A stretch of 60,636 nt of DNA from Lentzea terrae (lineage in GTDB: Bacteria > Actinomycetota > Actinomycetes > Mycobacteriales > Pseudonocardiaceae), in NCBI RefSeq assembly GCF_003265345.1, contig NZ_QFWW01000024.1, positions 1 through 60,636 of the forward strand, in the 5' to 3' direction. The position numbers and the translations under genes are program-made. Shown in pieces: positions 8,178 to 16,005 of this stretch. The notes beneath the pieces are model-generated. The model did not search any database and was not told the DNA's origin. It saw only the letters and a list, made by a program, of their open reading frames with translations. Numbering within the stretch: the stretch's first letter is position 1; the number at the start of each line of letters is the position of its first letter.

Positions 8178-8702
8178 GTGAACGACCTCGACGTGCTGAC
8201 CTCAGTGGCCGGGGCGGTGCTCGGACCAGGCTCGCACGCGGTGGTCGACCTGCTCGACGTGGTGCCCGGCGTCCAGGTGGACGCGGTGCGGGCGACGGAC
8301 GACCTGCTGCCCCGGCTCGCGCACGAGGAGTCCCTTGCGAACATCCTCACACTCGCCCACGCCTCGCTGCGGCCGGGCGGTGTGCTGGTGGCCGCCGTGC
8401 CGGAACTCGACCGGCTCGGCGCACTCAGACCCACTGCGCCGCCGCCCAAGGTGAACGGCGACCGGGTCACCGTGCAGCTCTGGGACTGGGCTCCCGACGG
8501 CCTGTCGTACGGCCTGGAGGTCGTAACGCTGCTCCGGGGTACCTCGGGGTGGGAAATCTCCGCAACGGCGTCCACGCGCCACAGGGTCCTCTCCGCCGCT
8601 GAGATGGAGACGGCGCTGAACGCGGCCGGGTTCATGAGCGTTCAGCGACTCGCGCCGGGGGAGAGCGGCTACCGCGTGCCGGTGTGGGTGGCGGTCGCGT
8701 GA
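8178..8702 (+). CDS. Methyltransferase-like protein lacking the SAM-binding N-terminal motif
   Basis: 174 residues. The middle and C-terminal parts resemble class I SAM-dependent methyltransferases: HASLRPGGVLVAAVP (the strand after motif III) and a final FMSVQRLAPGESGYRVPVWVAVA. The glycine-rich motif I and the acidic residue that binds SAM are not visible, and the protein is shorter than the usual ~230-250. It may be a degenerate, non-catalytic relative. Its stop overlaps the start of the acVLRF1 gene by four bases (GTGA), so the two are translationally coupled and possibly functionally linked. Confidence 0.55.
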   Translation: MNDLDVLTSVAGAVLGPGSHAVVDLLDVVPGVQVDAVRATDDLLPRLAHEESLANILTLAHASLRPGGVLVAAVPELDRLGALRPTAPPPKVNGDRVTVQLWDWAPDGLSYGLEVVTLLRGTSGWEISATASTRHRVLSAAEMETALNAAGFMSVQRLAPGESGYRVPVWVAVA

Positions 8703-9376
8703 GCCGGGTGCGGCCGGTTCCCGGCGGACGGGCCGTGGAGGTCGAGCCGGAACGCGTCGAGGGGTGGATCGGCAGGTTCGCCGACCGGCACGGCGCCGTC
8801 GACGTCCAGATCGGCGACCAGGTGGTCATCACCGCAGCGGATGGCGCGACGGCCACGTTCGCCGCGCGCGGCGGCACCTCTATTGGAGAGGTGATTGAAA
8901 TTCTGACCACACCGCGCCGGATCGGCCTGGTCCTCGTGCGGCTCGGCGGGCACAGCGTCGGGGTGGCGTTCGGCGGCAAGGTCGAGGTCTCCGCGACCGA
9001 CCGCAAACAGGTGCACGGCCGCATCAGGGCCGGCGGGTGGTCGCAGCAGCGGTTCGCCCGGCGGCGTGAGGGCCAAGCCCGCGTCGCGCTGCAGGCGGCC
9101 GCGGACGACGTGTTCCGCGTGCTCGTCCCGAGGCTTGCCCAACTGGACAGCGTCGTGCTCGGCGGCGACTGGCAGGCGCTCGACGTCCTGCGCAACGACC
9201 GCAGGCTGCGGGACGTCTTCCGCAAGGCCGAGGACCGGGTGCTGGACGTTCCCGAACCGCGGCGTGCGATCTTGGACGAGGCCGCGGAACGAGCCCGGTG
9301 CGTGGAGATCGTGATCCAGGACACACGGGCAACCGAAGCCGGCGCCGACCGCATGGATACGGGTGAGGGTGCCTGA
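8699..9376 (+). CDS. acVLRF1-type peptidyl-tRNA hydrolase / release factor
   Basis: 225 residues. The signature GGWSQQRFARRREGQ (about residues 110-124) contains the conserved Gln and basic residues of the Vms1/eRF1-like VLRF1 domain. Before it lies a beta-rich segment (RIGLVLVRLGGHSVGVAFGG), after it an Ala-rich helix and a Rossmann-like end (LDSVVLGGDWQAL). The family rescues stalled large ribosomal subunits by cleaving peptidyl-tRNA, the bacterial counterpart of eukaryotic Vms1/ANKZF1. GTG 8699 was chosen because it forms a 4-base overlap with the upstream stop. The downstream gene begins 31 bases after its stop. Confidence 0.85.
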   Translation: MSRVRPVPGGRAVEVEPERVEGWIGRFADRHGAVDVQIGDQVVITAADGATATFAARGGTSIGEVIEILTTPRRIGLVLVRLGGHSVGVAFGGKVEVSATDRKQVHGRIRAGGWSQQRFARRREGQARVALQAAADDVFRVLVPRLAQLDSVVLGGDWQALDVLRNDRRLRDVFRKAEDRVLDVPEPRRAILDEAAERARCVEIVIQDTRATEAGADRMDTGEGA

Positions 9377-9407
9377 CGAGGGCACCACTGACCTGCTGGA
9401 GTCGCAA

Positions 9408-9806
9408 GTGCGCAAACGAATGGTGATCGTGGCGGGAGCCGTGGCACTGGGTGCTGTCGGCATCGCGGTGCCCGCCCTGGCGCTGAGCGGCGGCGGCACG
9501 CCCCAACCCACGTCGACGAGCTCGACCCCGGCGACGACGCCGCCCGCGACGACGCCTCCCGTGTCGTCGTCGGTGACCAACCCGCAGCCCACGCCGCCGG
9601 CGACCACCCCGCCCGTGTCGAGCACGGTGACGACGTCGCCGGGGCACGAGCCGACGTCCTCGCGGCCGCAGCCGCCGCAGACCACGTCGATCCGGCCGAC
9701 CCCGCTGCCCACCACCCCGTCGCACCCGTCGACGACCTCGAAGCCGTCGCACCCGTCGACCACGCGGGCGACGACGTCGCCGATCCCGACGACCCCGTCG
9801 CGGTAG
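9408..9806 (+). CDS. Secreted or anchored Thr/Pro/Ser-rich protein
   Basis: 132 residues. GTG 9408 follows TGGAG (9397-9401) and begins RKRM plus a hydrophobic run (VIVAGAVALGAVGIAVPALAL), a signal peptide or anchor. The rest is low complexity, almost only Thr, Pro and Ser (for example TTPPVSSTVTTSP), as in cell-wall-spanning stalks. No folded domain is seen. An upstream GTG at 9363 is possible but lacks a ribosome-binding site. It sits 10 bases before a sigma-factor gene whose membrane partner has the same Thr/Pro-rich tail. Confidence 0.6.
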   Translation: MRKRMVIVAGAVALGAVGIAVPALALSGGGTPQPTSTSSTPATTPPATTPPVSSSVTNPQPTPPATTPPVSSTVTTSPGHEPTSSRPQPPQTTSIRPTPLPTTPSHPSTTSKPSHPSTTRATTSPIPTTPSR

Positions 9807-9816
9807 GGAGTCACCA

Positions 9817-10320
9817 CTGAACTGGGAGGCCGAGTTCACCGACTGCTTCGACCGGTGTGCCGACTCGATGCGCTTCACGGCGTTCTTGTTGTGCGGCAAC
9901 TGGCATGAAGCAGAAGACGTGATGCAGTCGGCGTTCTTGAAGCTCTACCTGGCCGGTCCCAAGCTCGCGGACCGGTCGGGGCTCGAACCGTACCTGCGTC
10001 AGATCATCGTGCGGACGTTCCTCGCCGAACGCCGCAAGGTGCGCTGGCGCAGGGAGAAGCTGACTGACGCACCCCCAGAGAGCCTGTCCTCCGTCGCAGG
10101 GGCGGAGGACAGGCTCGTGGTGTGGCAGGCGCTCACCGCCGTGCCCGCACGGCAACGCGCTGTGCTCGTGCTGCGCTATTGGCACGATCTCAGCGTCGAG
10201 GACACCGCGACGGCGCTGAACTGCTCGACCGGCACGGTGAAGTCCCAGAGCAGCAAGGGCCTGGAAACGTTGCGGCGAAAACTGGGCCCGGAGTTCGACC
10301 ACTTGAGGCTGGAGGTGTGA
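9817..10320 (+). CDS. SigE-family ECF RNA polymerase sigma factor (probable CTG start)
   Basis: 167 residues. Region 2 reads RFTAFLLCGNWHEAEDVMQSAFLKLY and region 4 reads ALTAVPARQRAVLVLRYWHDLSVEDTATALNCSTGTVKSQSSKGLETL, as in the Streptomyces 'SigE family' of ECF factors. Conserved residues of the first helix (EFTDCFDRCADSM) lie upstream of the first ATG (9868). The only sensible start before them is CTG 9817, placed six bases after GGGAG (9806-9810). The next gene overlaps its stop by one base and encodes a membrane protein, the usual partner arrangement. Confidence 0.85.
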   Translation: MNWEAEFTDCFDRCADSMRFTAFLLCGNWHEAEDVMQSAFLKLYLAGPKLADRSGLEPYLRQIIVRTFLAERRKVRWRREKLTDAPPESLSSVAGAEDRLVVWQALTAVPARQRAVLVLRYWHDLSVEDTATALNCSTGTVKSQSSKGLETLRRKLGPEFDHLRLEV

Positions 10321-10790
10321 TGGTTCGCGAAGACGACTTGCGGGCGACTTTCTCCGCTCTGCACGGGGAGGGGGCGCCGCCGCGTGCCGTCACGGCAGCC
10401 GACCTGATCCAGCGCGGCCAGGCCGTGCGCTCCCGGCGGCGTGCCATCGCGGTGGTCGGCACCGGGCTCGCGACCGTGGGGGTCGTGGCCGTGGCGCTGG
10501 CGGTGCTGCCGGCCGCGACTCCTTCCGATCCGGCGACGCCGCCGGGGCCTTCCTCGACCACGTCGCAGGTTCCGTCGACCACGCCGCCGACGTCCCCGAC
10601 CGCCGTCGAGCCGACGCCGACACAGCCGCCGAACTCGAGCAGGCCGGATTCGCCACCGGTCCGGACGACGACCACTCGCACCACATCGTCGCCGCCGGGC
10701 ACGCCGCCGGCGTCCACGCCCGAGACGACGACCAACTCGGCCTCGTCGTCCAGCACCACGCCAAATTCGGTGCCGGCGACGTCCCGCTGA
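10320..10790 (+). CDS. Membrane protein, probable partner/anti-sigma of the SigE-family factor
   Basis: 156 residues. ATG 10320 overlaps the sigma-factor stop by one base (TGATG) and has GGAGG at 10311-10315. A short cytoplasmic N-terminus (residues 1-40, MVREDDLRATFSALHG, AADLIQRGQAVRSRRR) is followed by one membrane helix (AIAVVGTGLATVGVVAVALAVL) and a long outer Ser/Thr/Pro-rich tail. This layout is typical of the gene paired with SigE-family sigma factors; an anti-sigma role is inferred from position, and no zinc-binding HxxxCxxC motif is present. Confidence 0.65.
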   Translation: MVREDDLRATFSALHGEGAPPRAVTAADLIQRGQAVRSRRRAIAVVGTGLATVGVVAVALAVLPAATPSDPATPPGPSSTTSQVPSTTPPTSPTAVEPTPTQPPNSSRPDSPPVRTTTTRTTSSPPGTPPASTPETTTNSASSSSTTPNSVPATSR

Positions 10791-10806
10791 CCGGCACAAT
10801 CCGGGC

Positions 10807-11283
10807 ATGACCGCGCAGATCCAGCTCGTCGAAGTGACCGATGCCAACCGCGACGCGGTGATCGCCGTGCGCGTGCGTCCTGACCAGGAGCAGTTCGTCG
10901 CGTCCGTCGAGACGTCCTTCCGGCACGCGAAGGAGCAGCCGGAGGGCCACCCGTGGTTCCGCGCGGTCTACGACGGCGACGAGCCCGTTGGCTTCGTCAT
11001 GCTCAGCTGGGACGTGACACCGCAGCCCGGCATTCGCGGGCCGTACTTCCTGTGGCGGCTGCTCGTCGGCGCCGAGCACCAGGGTCGTGGCTACGGCAAG
11101 GCGATCCTCGACGAGGTGGTGGCGCTGATTCGGGCCGAGGGTGCTCGGGAACTGCTCACCAGCTATGTGCCGAAGGACGGGTCACCCGAGCCGTTCTACC
11201 GCGGCTACGGGTTCGTGCCGACCGGTGAGGTCGACGAGGACGGCGAGATCATCCTGAGCCTGGACCTCAGCAGCCGACCGTGA
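10807..11283 (+). CDS. GNAT family N-acetyltransferase
   Basis: 158 residues. The acetyl-CoA loop is visible as LLVGAEHQGRGYGKAILDEV (V-x3-Q/RxxGxG/A). The C-terminal EPFYRGYGFVPTGEVDEDGEIIL is typical of the GNAT beta-bulge and last strands, and the N-terminus resembles spermine/spermidine acetyltransferase-like members. The substrate is not clear. ATG 10807 has no Shine-Dalgarno sequence but CACAAT (10795-10800) ends six bases upstream, suggesting a leaderless mRNA. The 3' end overlaps the convergent gene at 11267 by 17 bases. Confidence 0.85.
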   Translation: MTAQIQLVEVTDANRDAVIAVRVRPDQEQFVASVETSFRHAKEQPEGHPWFRAVYDGDEPVGFVMLSWDVTPQPGIRGPYFLWRLLVGAEHQGRGYGKAILDEVVALIRAEGARELLTSYVPKDGSPEPFYRGYGFVPTGEVDEDGEIILSLDLSSRP

Positions 11284-11824
11284 AGTGCCGGTCGGTGCCC
11301 GGCTGTTCGAGCTCGTCGAGCACCGCCACGGCCAGGTCCTCCGCCGAGATCGCCGACGGGTCCGTGAGCAGTTCGTCGGTGCCCCGCCGGTAGGTGCCGG
11401 TGCGCTCACCGGGTTCGAGCAGCGCGGGCGGGCTGAGGTAGACCCAGTTCGCCGCGTGTTCGCGGCACACCTCCAGTTGTCGCACGCTGGCCGCGGCGAT
11501 GGGGCGGATGTGCGTTGGCACGTAACGGTTGTCGTCGAGGACGAGACCGCCGTTCGGGGAACGCAGCGGCGCGGCGCCGCCCACCACGAGGATCCGTTTT
11601 CGAGCGGCCAGTGCGGCGTCCAGCAACGTTTTCGTCGTCGGGCCGGCGGTGGACTCCTCGCCCGGTCGTGGCCGGGTGGCGGCGACCACAGCGTCCACTT
11701 CGGACATGAGACCGCCCAGCGCGGTGCCGCGGAACACCTCCGTCACGTCGTGGCCGCGGTGCCTGGCTTCAGCCACCACGCGGGACCCGAGCATGCCCGC
11801 GGCGCCGACGACTGCGATCTTCAC
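11267..11824 (-). CDS. NAD(P)-binding (NAD(P)H-dependent) oxidoreductase-like protein
   Basis: 185 residues. It begins MKIAVVGAAGMLGSRVVAEA, a GxxGxxG Rossmann motif of the atypical SDR / NmrA-like kind, with KRILVVGGAAPLRSPNG in the middle. The usual YxxxK is not evident, as in the NAD(P)H-binding subfamily. Cytoplasmic; substrate unknown. GTG 11824 has AGAGGAG at ideal spacing and overlaps the upstream transporter stop by four bases (GTGA), so the two genes are translationally coupled. Confidence 0.8.
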   Translation of the reverse strand: MKIAVVGAAGMLGSRVVAEARHRGHDVTEVFRGTALGGLMSEVDAVVAATRPRPGEESTAGPTTKTLLDAALAARKRILVVGGAAPLRSPNGGLVLDDNRYVPTHIRPIAAASVRQLEVCREHAANWVYLSPPALLEPGERTGTYRRGTDELLTDPSAISAEDLAVAVLDELEQPGTDRHFTVGC

Positions 11825-12696
11825 TGGAGAACTCCTCTGGCGAGCACGGGTGCGGGACGCTGGCTCGCGACGATCGCGGCCAGTGCGAGGGCGAAACCGG
11901 TGAGCTGCACCGGGTCCAGCGTCTGGCCGAGCACGGCGACCCCGAGCAGTGCGGCGACCATCGGGGAGAGCAGGCCGAGCATCGAGACCGAGGTGACCGG
12001 CAGGGTCGTGATCGCGCGGAACCACAGCACGTACGCGAGCAGGCCGCCGATGCCGCCGAGCCACAGGTAGCCGAGCACGGCGGTGAGGCCGATCGCCGGC
12101 GGTGCGCCCTCGAACAGGAACGTCACCGGCACCAGGAACAGCCCGCCCGCGGTCAGCTGCCAACCGGCGAACGCGGTCGGGCTCGCTCCTTCAGGCCTGC
12201 CCCACTTCTTCGTCAGCGTCACGCCGAGCGCCATGGTCGCGGCGCCGCCCAGTCCGGCCAGCACGCCGACCAGGTCGAACCCGGCCGCCGGACCCAGCAC
12301 CACCAGGCCGACGCCGATCATGCCGAGCACGCCCCACGCGAGCCGCCACGCCGACGGGCTTTCCTTGAGCACGCCGACCGCGAGCAGTGCCACCACGAGT
12401 GGTTGCGCGGCGCCGAGGGTGGCCGCGACGCCGCCCGGCAGGCGCTCGGCCGCGATGAACAGGAACGGGAAGAACAGGCCGATGTTGAGCACGCCGAGGG
12501 CGGCGGCCTTGGCCCACCAGGAACCGCGCGGCAGGGTGCGGGTCAGCGCCAGCGCGACGAGGCCGGCGGGCAACGAGCGGAGCAGTCCGGCGAAGAGCGG
12601 GTGGCCTGCGGGCAGCAGTTCGGTCGTGACGACGTAGGTCGAGCCCCAGACGACCGGTGCGAATGCTGCGAGCGCGATGCGGAGTTGGTTTCTCAC
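11821..12696 (-). CDS. EamA/DMT-superfamily transporter
   Basis: 291 residues, almost all hydrophobic, with about ten membrane helices in two EamA repeats. It starts RIALAAFAPVVWGSTYVVTTELLPAG, the classic first helix of the RhaT/DMT drug-metabolite transporters, and GYLWLGGIGGLLAYVLWFRAI marks the second repeat. Predicted to export metabolites or amino-acid derivatives. GTG 12696 is preceded only by a weak GGAA. It is divergent from the LysR gene at 12775, which is its likely regulator, and coupled to the oxidoreductase gene downstream. Confidence 0.85.
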   Translation of the reverse strand: MRNQLRIALAAFAPVVWGSTYVVTTELLPAGHPLFAGLLRSLPAGLVALALTRTLPRGSWWAKAAALGVLNIGLFFPFLFIAAERLPGGVAATLGAAQPLVVALLAVGVLKESPSAWRLAWGVLGMIGVGLVVLGPAAGFDLVGVLAGLGGAATMALGVTLTKKWGRPEGASPTAFAGWQLTAGGLFLVPVTFLFEGAPPAIGLTAVLGYLWLGGIGGLLAYVLWFRAITTLPVTSVSMLGLLSPMVAALLGVAVLGQTLDPVQLTGFALALAAIVASQRPAPVLARGVLQ

Positions 12697-12774
12697 GTTT
12701 CCAGTGTTCGGCCGATCGATCGATGAGTCCAACACATGCTTTTCATCCGATCCATCGTGATTCAAGATAGATCG

Positions 12775-13650
12775 GTGGAGCTTCAACAGCTGCGGTACGT
12801 GGTGGCGGTCGCCGAGACCGGCAGCTTCACCAAGGCGGCCCGGCGGTGCCTGGTCGTGCAGTCGGCGTTGAGCCACCAGGTCGCGCGTCTCGAACGAGAG
12901 CTGGGCGCCCGGCTGTTCGAGCGCACGAGCCGCAGCGTCCGGCTGACCCCGGCGGGTGCGGCGTTCCTGCCGTCGGCCAGGCAGTGCCTCGACTTCGCGG
13001 AACGGGCGGCGGCCGAGGTCGCGGCGGCCGTGGGGGAGGTGCGCGGACGGGTCGTGGTCGGGGTGATCCCGACCGTGGCCGCCGTGGACCTCCCCGCCGC
13101 GCTGAAGGTGTTCCGGGAGAGGTATCCGCAGGTGCGGGTCGCGTTGCGGATGTCGCCGAGCCACGAGCTGATCGAGCAGGTGCGGCAGGGCGTCGTCGAT
13201 CTGGCGTTCCTCGGGTTGCCTCCGGGTGCGCGGGCCGAGGGGGTCCGGGGGCGCGAGCTGGCGCGCGATGAGCACGTTGCCGTGGTGGCGCCGTCGCATC
13301 CGCTGGCTGGCCGCGCCTCGACGGATCTGCCGACGCTCGCGGAGGAGCTGTTCGTCGACTTTCCGGCGGGGTCGCCGGGACGACTGCAGTCCGATCAGGC
13401 GTTCGCGGCGGCGGGGCTGGAGCGCGAGGTGGCGTTCGAGGTGACGACCGCCGAGCTGATGGCGGGGCTGATCCGGGAAGGGCTCGGGGTCGCCGTGCTG
13501 CCGTCGCGGTACGCACCCCGGTTGAGCGGTGTGGTGACGGTGCCGGTCGCGGGTGGGCCGTCGCGGGTGGAGCACCTGGTGTGGAGCACGGCCGGGCTTA
13601 CCCCGGCCGCCGCCGCGTTCCTCGACGTGCTCGGCGTTCCCGCGGACTAG
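12775..13650 (+). CDS. LysR-family transcriptional regulator
   Basis: 291 residues. The N-terminus MELQQLRYVVAVAETGSFTKAA and SALSHQVARLERELGARLFER form the winged HTH of LysR proteins. The C-terminal two-lobe effector domain starts near GRVVVGVIPTVAAVDLP. GTG 12775 gives the canonical N-terminus; ATG 12736 would add 13 residues that do not fit the family. The gap to the divergent EamA transporter gene is 78 bp; GATGA (12722-12726) and TCATC (12743-12747) form an inverted pair there that could be part of an operator. Confidence 0.88.
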   Translation: MELQQLRYVVAVAETGSFTKAARRCLVVQSALSHQVARLERELGARLFERTSRSVRLTPAGAAFLPSARQCLDFAERAAAEVAAAVGEVRGRVVVGVIPTVAAVDLPAALKVFRERYPQVRVALRMSPSHELIEQVRQGVVDLAFLGLPPGARAEGVRGRELARDEHVAVVAPSHPLAGRASTDLPTLAEELFVDFPAGSPGRLQSDQAFAAAGLEREVAFEVTTAELMAGLIREGLGVAVLPSRYAPRLSGVVTVPVAGGPSRVEHLVWSTAGLTPAAAAFLDVLGVPAD

Positions 13651-13654
13651 CGGC

Positions 13655-14416
13655 TCACAGCCCGGAACCGCCGGTCGCGTCGATCACCCGGCCGGTCACC
13701 CAGCGTGCGTCGTCGGAGGCGAGAAACGCCACGATGTCGGCCACGTCCTCCGGCTGCCCGACCCGGCCCAGCGCGGCCACGGACGCCGCCTGGGCCTGCG
13801 CCTCCGGATTTCCGCGCAACCACCCCGCGTTGACGTCCGTGTCGATGATGCCGGGCGCCACCGAGTTCGCGGTGATGCCCCGCGGCCCCAGCTCCTTGGC
13901 GAGGTTGAGGGTGAACGTGTCGAGCGCGCCCTTGGTGGCGCCGTAAGCGATGATCTCCGGCATGGCGAGGCGGGCCGCGCCGCTGGAGATGTTGATGATC
14001 CGGCCGCCGTCGCGCAGCCGCTTCAACCCTTGCTGCACGATGAAGAACGGCGCGCGCACGTTCACCGCGAAGACCTCGTCGAAGTCGTCCTCGGTCAGCG
14101 AGTCCAGTGCGGAGCTGCGGCCGATGCCGGCGTTGTTGACGATGATGTCGACGCCTTCGCCGGGTGCGTGGGCGTCGAAGGCGGCCCACAGCGCGGCCGC
14201 GTCACCGTGCCGTCCCAGCTCCGCGCGCAGGGCGAAGGCCTGGCCGCCGTCCCCGCGGATGCGTGTGACGACTTCGCTCGCCGCCGTCTCGTCGCGGGCG
14301 TAGGCGACGGCGACGGTCGCACCGTCCCGGCCGAGACGCCGCGCGATAGCACTGCCGATACCGCGGCTGCCACCGGTGACCAGGGCGATCTTTCCTTCGA
14401 GCGCAGGTGTGGCCAT
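13655..14416 (-). CDS. SDR family oxidoreductase
   Basis: 253 residues. Classical short-chain dehydrogenase features are all present: VTGGSRGIGSAIARRLG (cofactor loop), NNAGIG, the catalytic Ser in NISSGAARL, and YGATK. The C-terminal WVTGRVIDATGGSGL is typical of FabG-like members. A small basic patch after the glycine motif (AYARDE) does not settle NAD versus NADP. ATG 14416 has GAGGAG. It is divergent from the TetR gene at 14494, with two operator-like sequences between, so it is probably repressed by that regulator. Confidence 0.9.
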   Translation of the reverse strand: MATPALEGKIALVTGGSRGIGSAIARRLGRDGATVAVAYARDETAASEVVTRIRGDGGQAFALRAELGRHGDAAALWAAFDAHAPGEGVDIIVNNAGIGRSSALDSLTEDDFDEVFAVNVRAPFFIVQQGLKRLRDGGRIINISSGAARLAMPEIIAYGATKGALDTFTLNLAKELGPRGITANSVAPGIIDTDVNAGWLRGNPEAQAQAASVAALGRVGQPEDVADIVAFLASDDARWVTGRVIDATGGSGL

Positions 14417-14426
14417 GTCTCCTCAA

Positions 14427-14486
14427 TTTGTTGAACGAACACTCAACAAATAAGCTAGCACGGCTTCTTGAACGAGCGCTCTAAAA
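14427..14486. promoter_or_regulatory. Two TetR-type operator half-repeats between SDR and TetR genes
   Basis: TTTGTTGA (14427-14434) and TCAACAAA (14443-14450) form an 8-bp inverted repeat. The core TTGAACGAACACTC of the first site recurs as TTGAACGAGCGCTC at 14468-14481. Two related sites in a 77-bp divergent promoter region are what an autoregulated TetR repressor would use. Confidence 0.65.
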
Positions 14487-14493
14487 TTGAGGC

Positions 14494-15111
14494 GTGACTG
14501 ACACGCGCGCCAAGCGGGGTCGGCCGAGGGCGTTCGACCGCGCCGCGGCACTGACCGCGGCCACCAGGCTGTTCTGGGAACGCGGTTACGAAGCCACCTC
14601 GGTCGGCGAGCTGACGGAGGCGATGGGCATCAGGCCCGGCAGCCTGTACGCGGCCTTCGGGGACAAGAAGTCCTTGTTCAAGGAAGTGGTGGACAACTAC
14701 GGGCGCTCACCCGTGGGTGCTTTCGTTCGCGTTGCGCTCGAAGAGGAGCCCACCGCCTTCGCCGCGTTCGCCCGCATCCTGCGCGAAGCGGCGGTCATCT
14801 ATCCAGACCCGGCCCACCCTGCCGGCTGCCTGACGATCAGCGCGGCCACCAACGTCACCACGCAGGACGCCGACATGCAGGCGTTCCTGCGCGATCTGCG
14901 CAACGCCAACCTGGCCGTCTTCGAGGCCCGCCTGCGGACGGCACAGCGGGCAGGAGAACTGCCGGAGGCGGCGGGCACCCGTGCGCTGGCCGCCTACTTC
15001 GGCGCGGTCATCCAGGGCATGTCGCAACGTGCCCGTGACGGGGCCACCGCGGCCGAGCTGACGGAAACCGCTGAACTCGCACTCGCCGCGTGGCCCGCGG
15101 AACGTCGTTAG
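14494..15111 (+). CDS. TetR/AcrR family transcriptional regulator
   Basis: 205 residues. The HTH reads AALTAATRLFWERGYEATSVGELTEAMGIRPGSLYAAFGDKKSLF, matching TetR_N closely and the AcrR-type SLYAAFGDK recognition helix. The C-terminal domain includes PAHPAGCLTISAATN, common in the YxaF/LmrA-like TetR_C group. GTG 14494 follows TTGAGG. It is divergent from the SDR gene at 14416 with the shared operator region; its last four bases overlap the end of the convergent SDR gene at 15108. Confidence 0.9.
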   Translation: MTDTRAKRGRPRAFDRAAALTAATRLFWERGYEATSVGELTEAMGIRPGSLYAAFGDKKSLFKEVVDNYGRSPVGAFVRVALEEEPTAFAAFARILREAAVIYPDPAHPAGCLTISAATNVTTQDADMQAFLRDLRNANLAVFEARLRTAQRAGELPEAAGTRALAAYFGAVIQGMSQRARDGATAAELTETAELALAAWPAERR

Positions 15112-15860
15112 CCGGCGGTACCCGTGGCGAGAAGGCCGCCGTCGACGCGCACCGTCTCGCCGGTGATCCAGGAAGCGCCGTCCGAGCAGAGGAATGCCAC
15201 GAGCGAGGCGACGTCCTCCGGCGTGCCGAAACGCTTCATCGGGTACGCCTGGACGCCTTCCTCCTCGCGGCCGCTCCACAGCGCCTCGGCGAACTTCGTC
15301 TTCACCACGGCCGGCGCGACGGCGTTCACCCGCACCTTCGGGCCGAGCTGCCACGCCAGTTCCTCGGTGAGCCGGATCAGCGCCGCCTTGGACGCCCCGT
15401 ACGCGCCGATCACGCCGGTGGACCGGATCCCGCCGACCGACGCGACGTTCACGACCGCGCCGCCGTGCTCGCCCATCCACGCCTTCCACGCGAGCTGCGT
15501 GAAACCGAGCGCTGCCACCACGTTCACGTCGAAGATCTTGCGGACGGCGTTGAGGTCGGCGTCCATCAGGAACCCGAACTGCGGGTTGATGCCGGTGTTG
15601 TTCACGAGCACGTCGAGGCTGCCGAACTCCTCGACCGTGCGCGCCACGACCTCCTCGCGGGACGCGTCGTCGCCCGCGTTGCCCTGGACCGTGAGCACTT
15701 TGCCGCCGAGCTGCTTCGCCGCCTCGGCCAGTTGGTCGGCCTTGCGGCCGGTGATCGTGACCGAGGCGCCGCGGGAGAGCAGTTCGCGGGCGATGCCGAG
15801 GCCGATGCCGCGGGACGCGCCGGTGACCAGCGCCGTCTTGCCGGAGAAGTCTTCGCTCAT
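15108..15860 (-). CDS. SDR family oxidoreductase (FabG-like)
   Basis: 250 residues. TALVTGASRGIGLGIAREL, the NNTG variant of NNAG, the active-site Ser in NVASVGG and YGASKAALIRL give a complete SDR catalytic set; ETVRVDGGLL closes the fold. Homologous to actinobacterial 3-oxoacyl-ACP-reductase-like dehydrogenases; substrate unknown. ATG 15860 has no Shine-Dalgarno sequence, but on the minus strand TAGATT ends seven bases upstream. Convergent with the TetR gene, ends overlapping by four bases. Confidence 0.88.
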   Translation of the reverse strand: MSEDFSGKTALVTGASRGIGLGIARELLSRGASVTITGRKADQLAEAAKQLGGKVLTVQGNAGDDASREEVVARTVEEFGSLDVLVNNTGINPQFGFLMDADLNAVRKIFDVNVVAALGFTQLAWKAWMGEHGGAVVNVASVGGIRSTGVIGAYGASKAALIRLTEELAWQLGPKVRVNAVAPAVVKTKFAEALWSGREEEGVQAYPMKRFGTPEDVASLVAFLCSDGASWITGETVRVDGGLLATGTAG

Positions 15861-15867
15861 GGCCGGC

Positions 15868-15873
15868 AATCTA
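15868..15873 (-). promoter_or_regulatory. -10 box (TAGATT) for leaderless SDR gene
   Basis: Read on the minus strand, TAGATT ends seven bases before ATG 15860. No ribosome-binding site lies in the interval. Leaderless initiation is the simplest reading. Confidence 0.5.
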
Positions 15874-16005
15874 TGCGTCTGGCCACAGGTGGGAAATTCG
15901 ATGGTCGCGACCCCGTAGACTGGGTCACGTGATCCTCCTGGAGTAGGCCGAACCGGACGTGCCGACCTCTGCCGTGCCCGGACCATTTTCTACTCGGAGT
16001 TTCTC

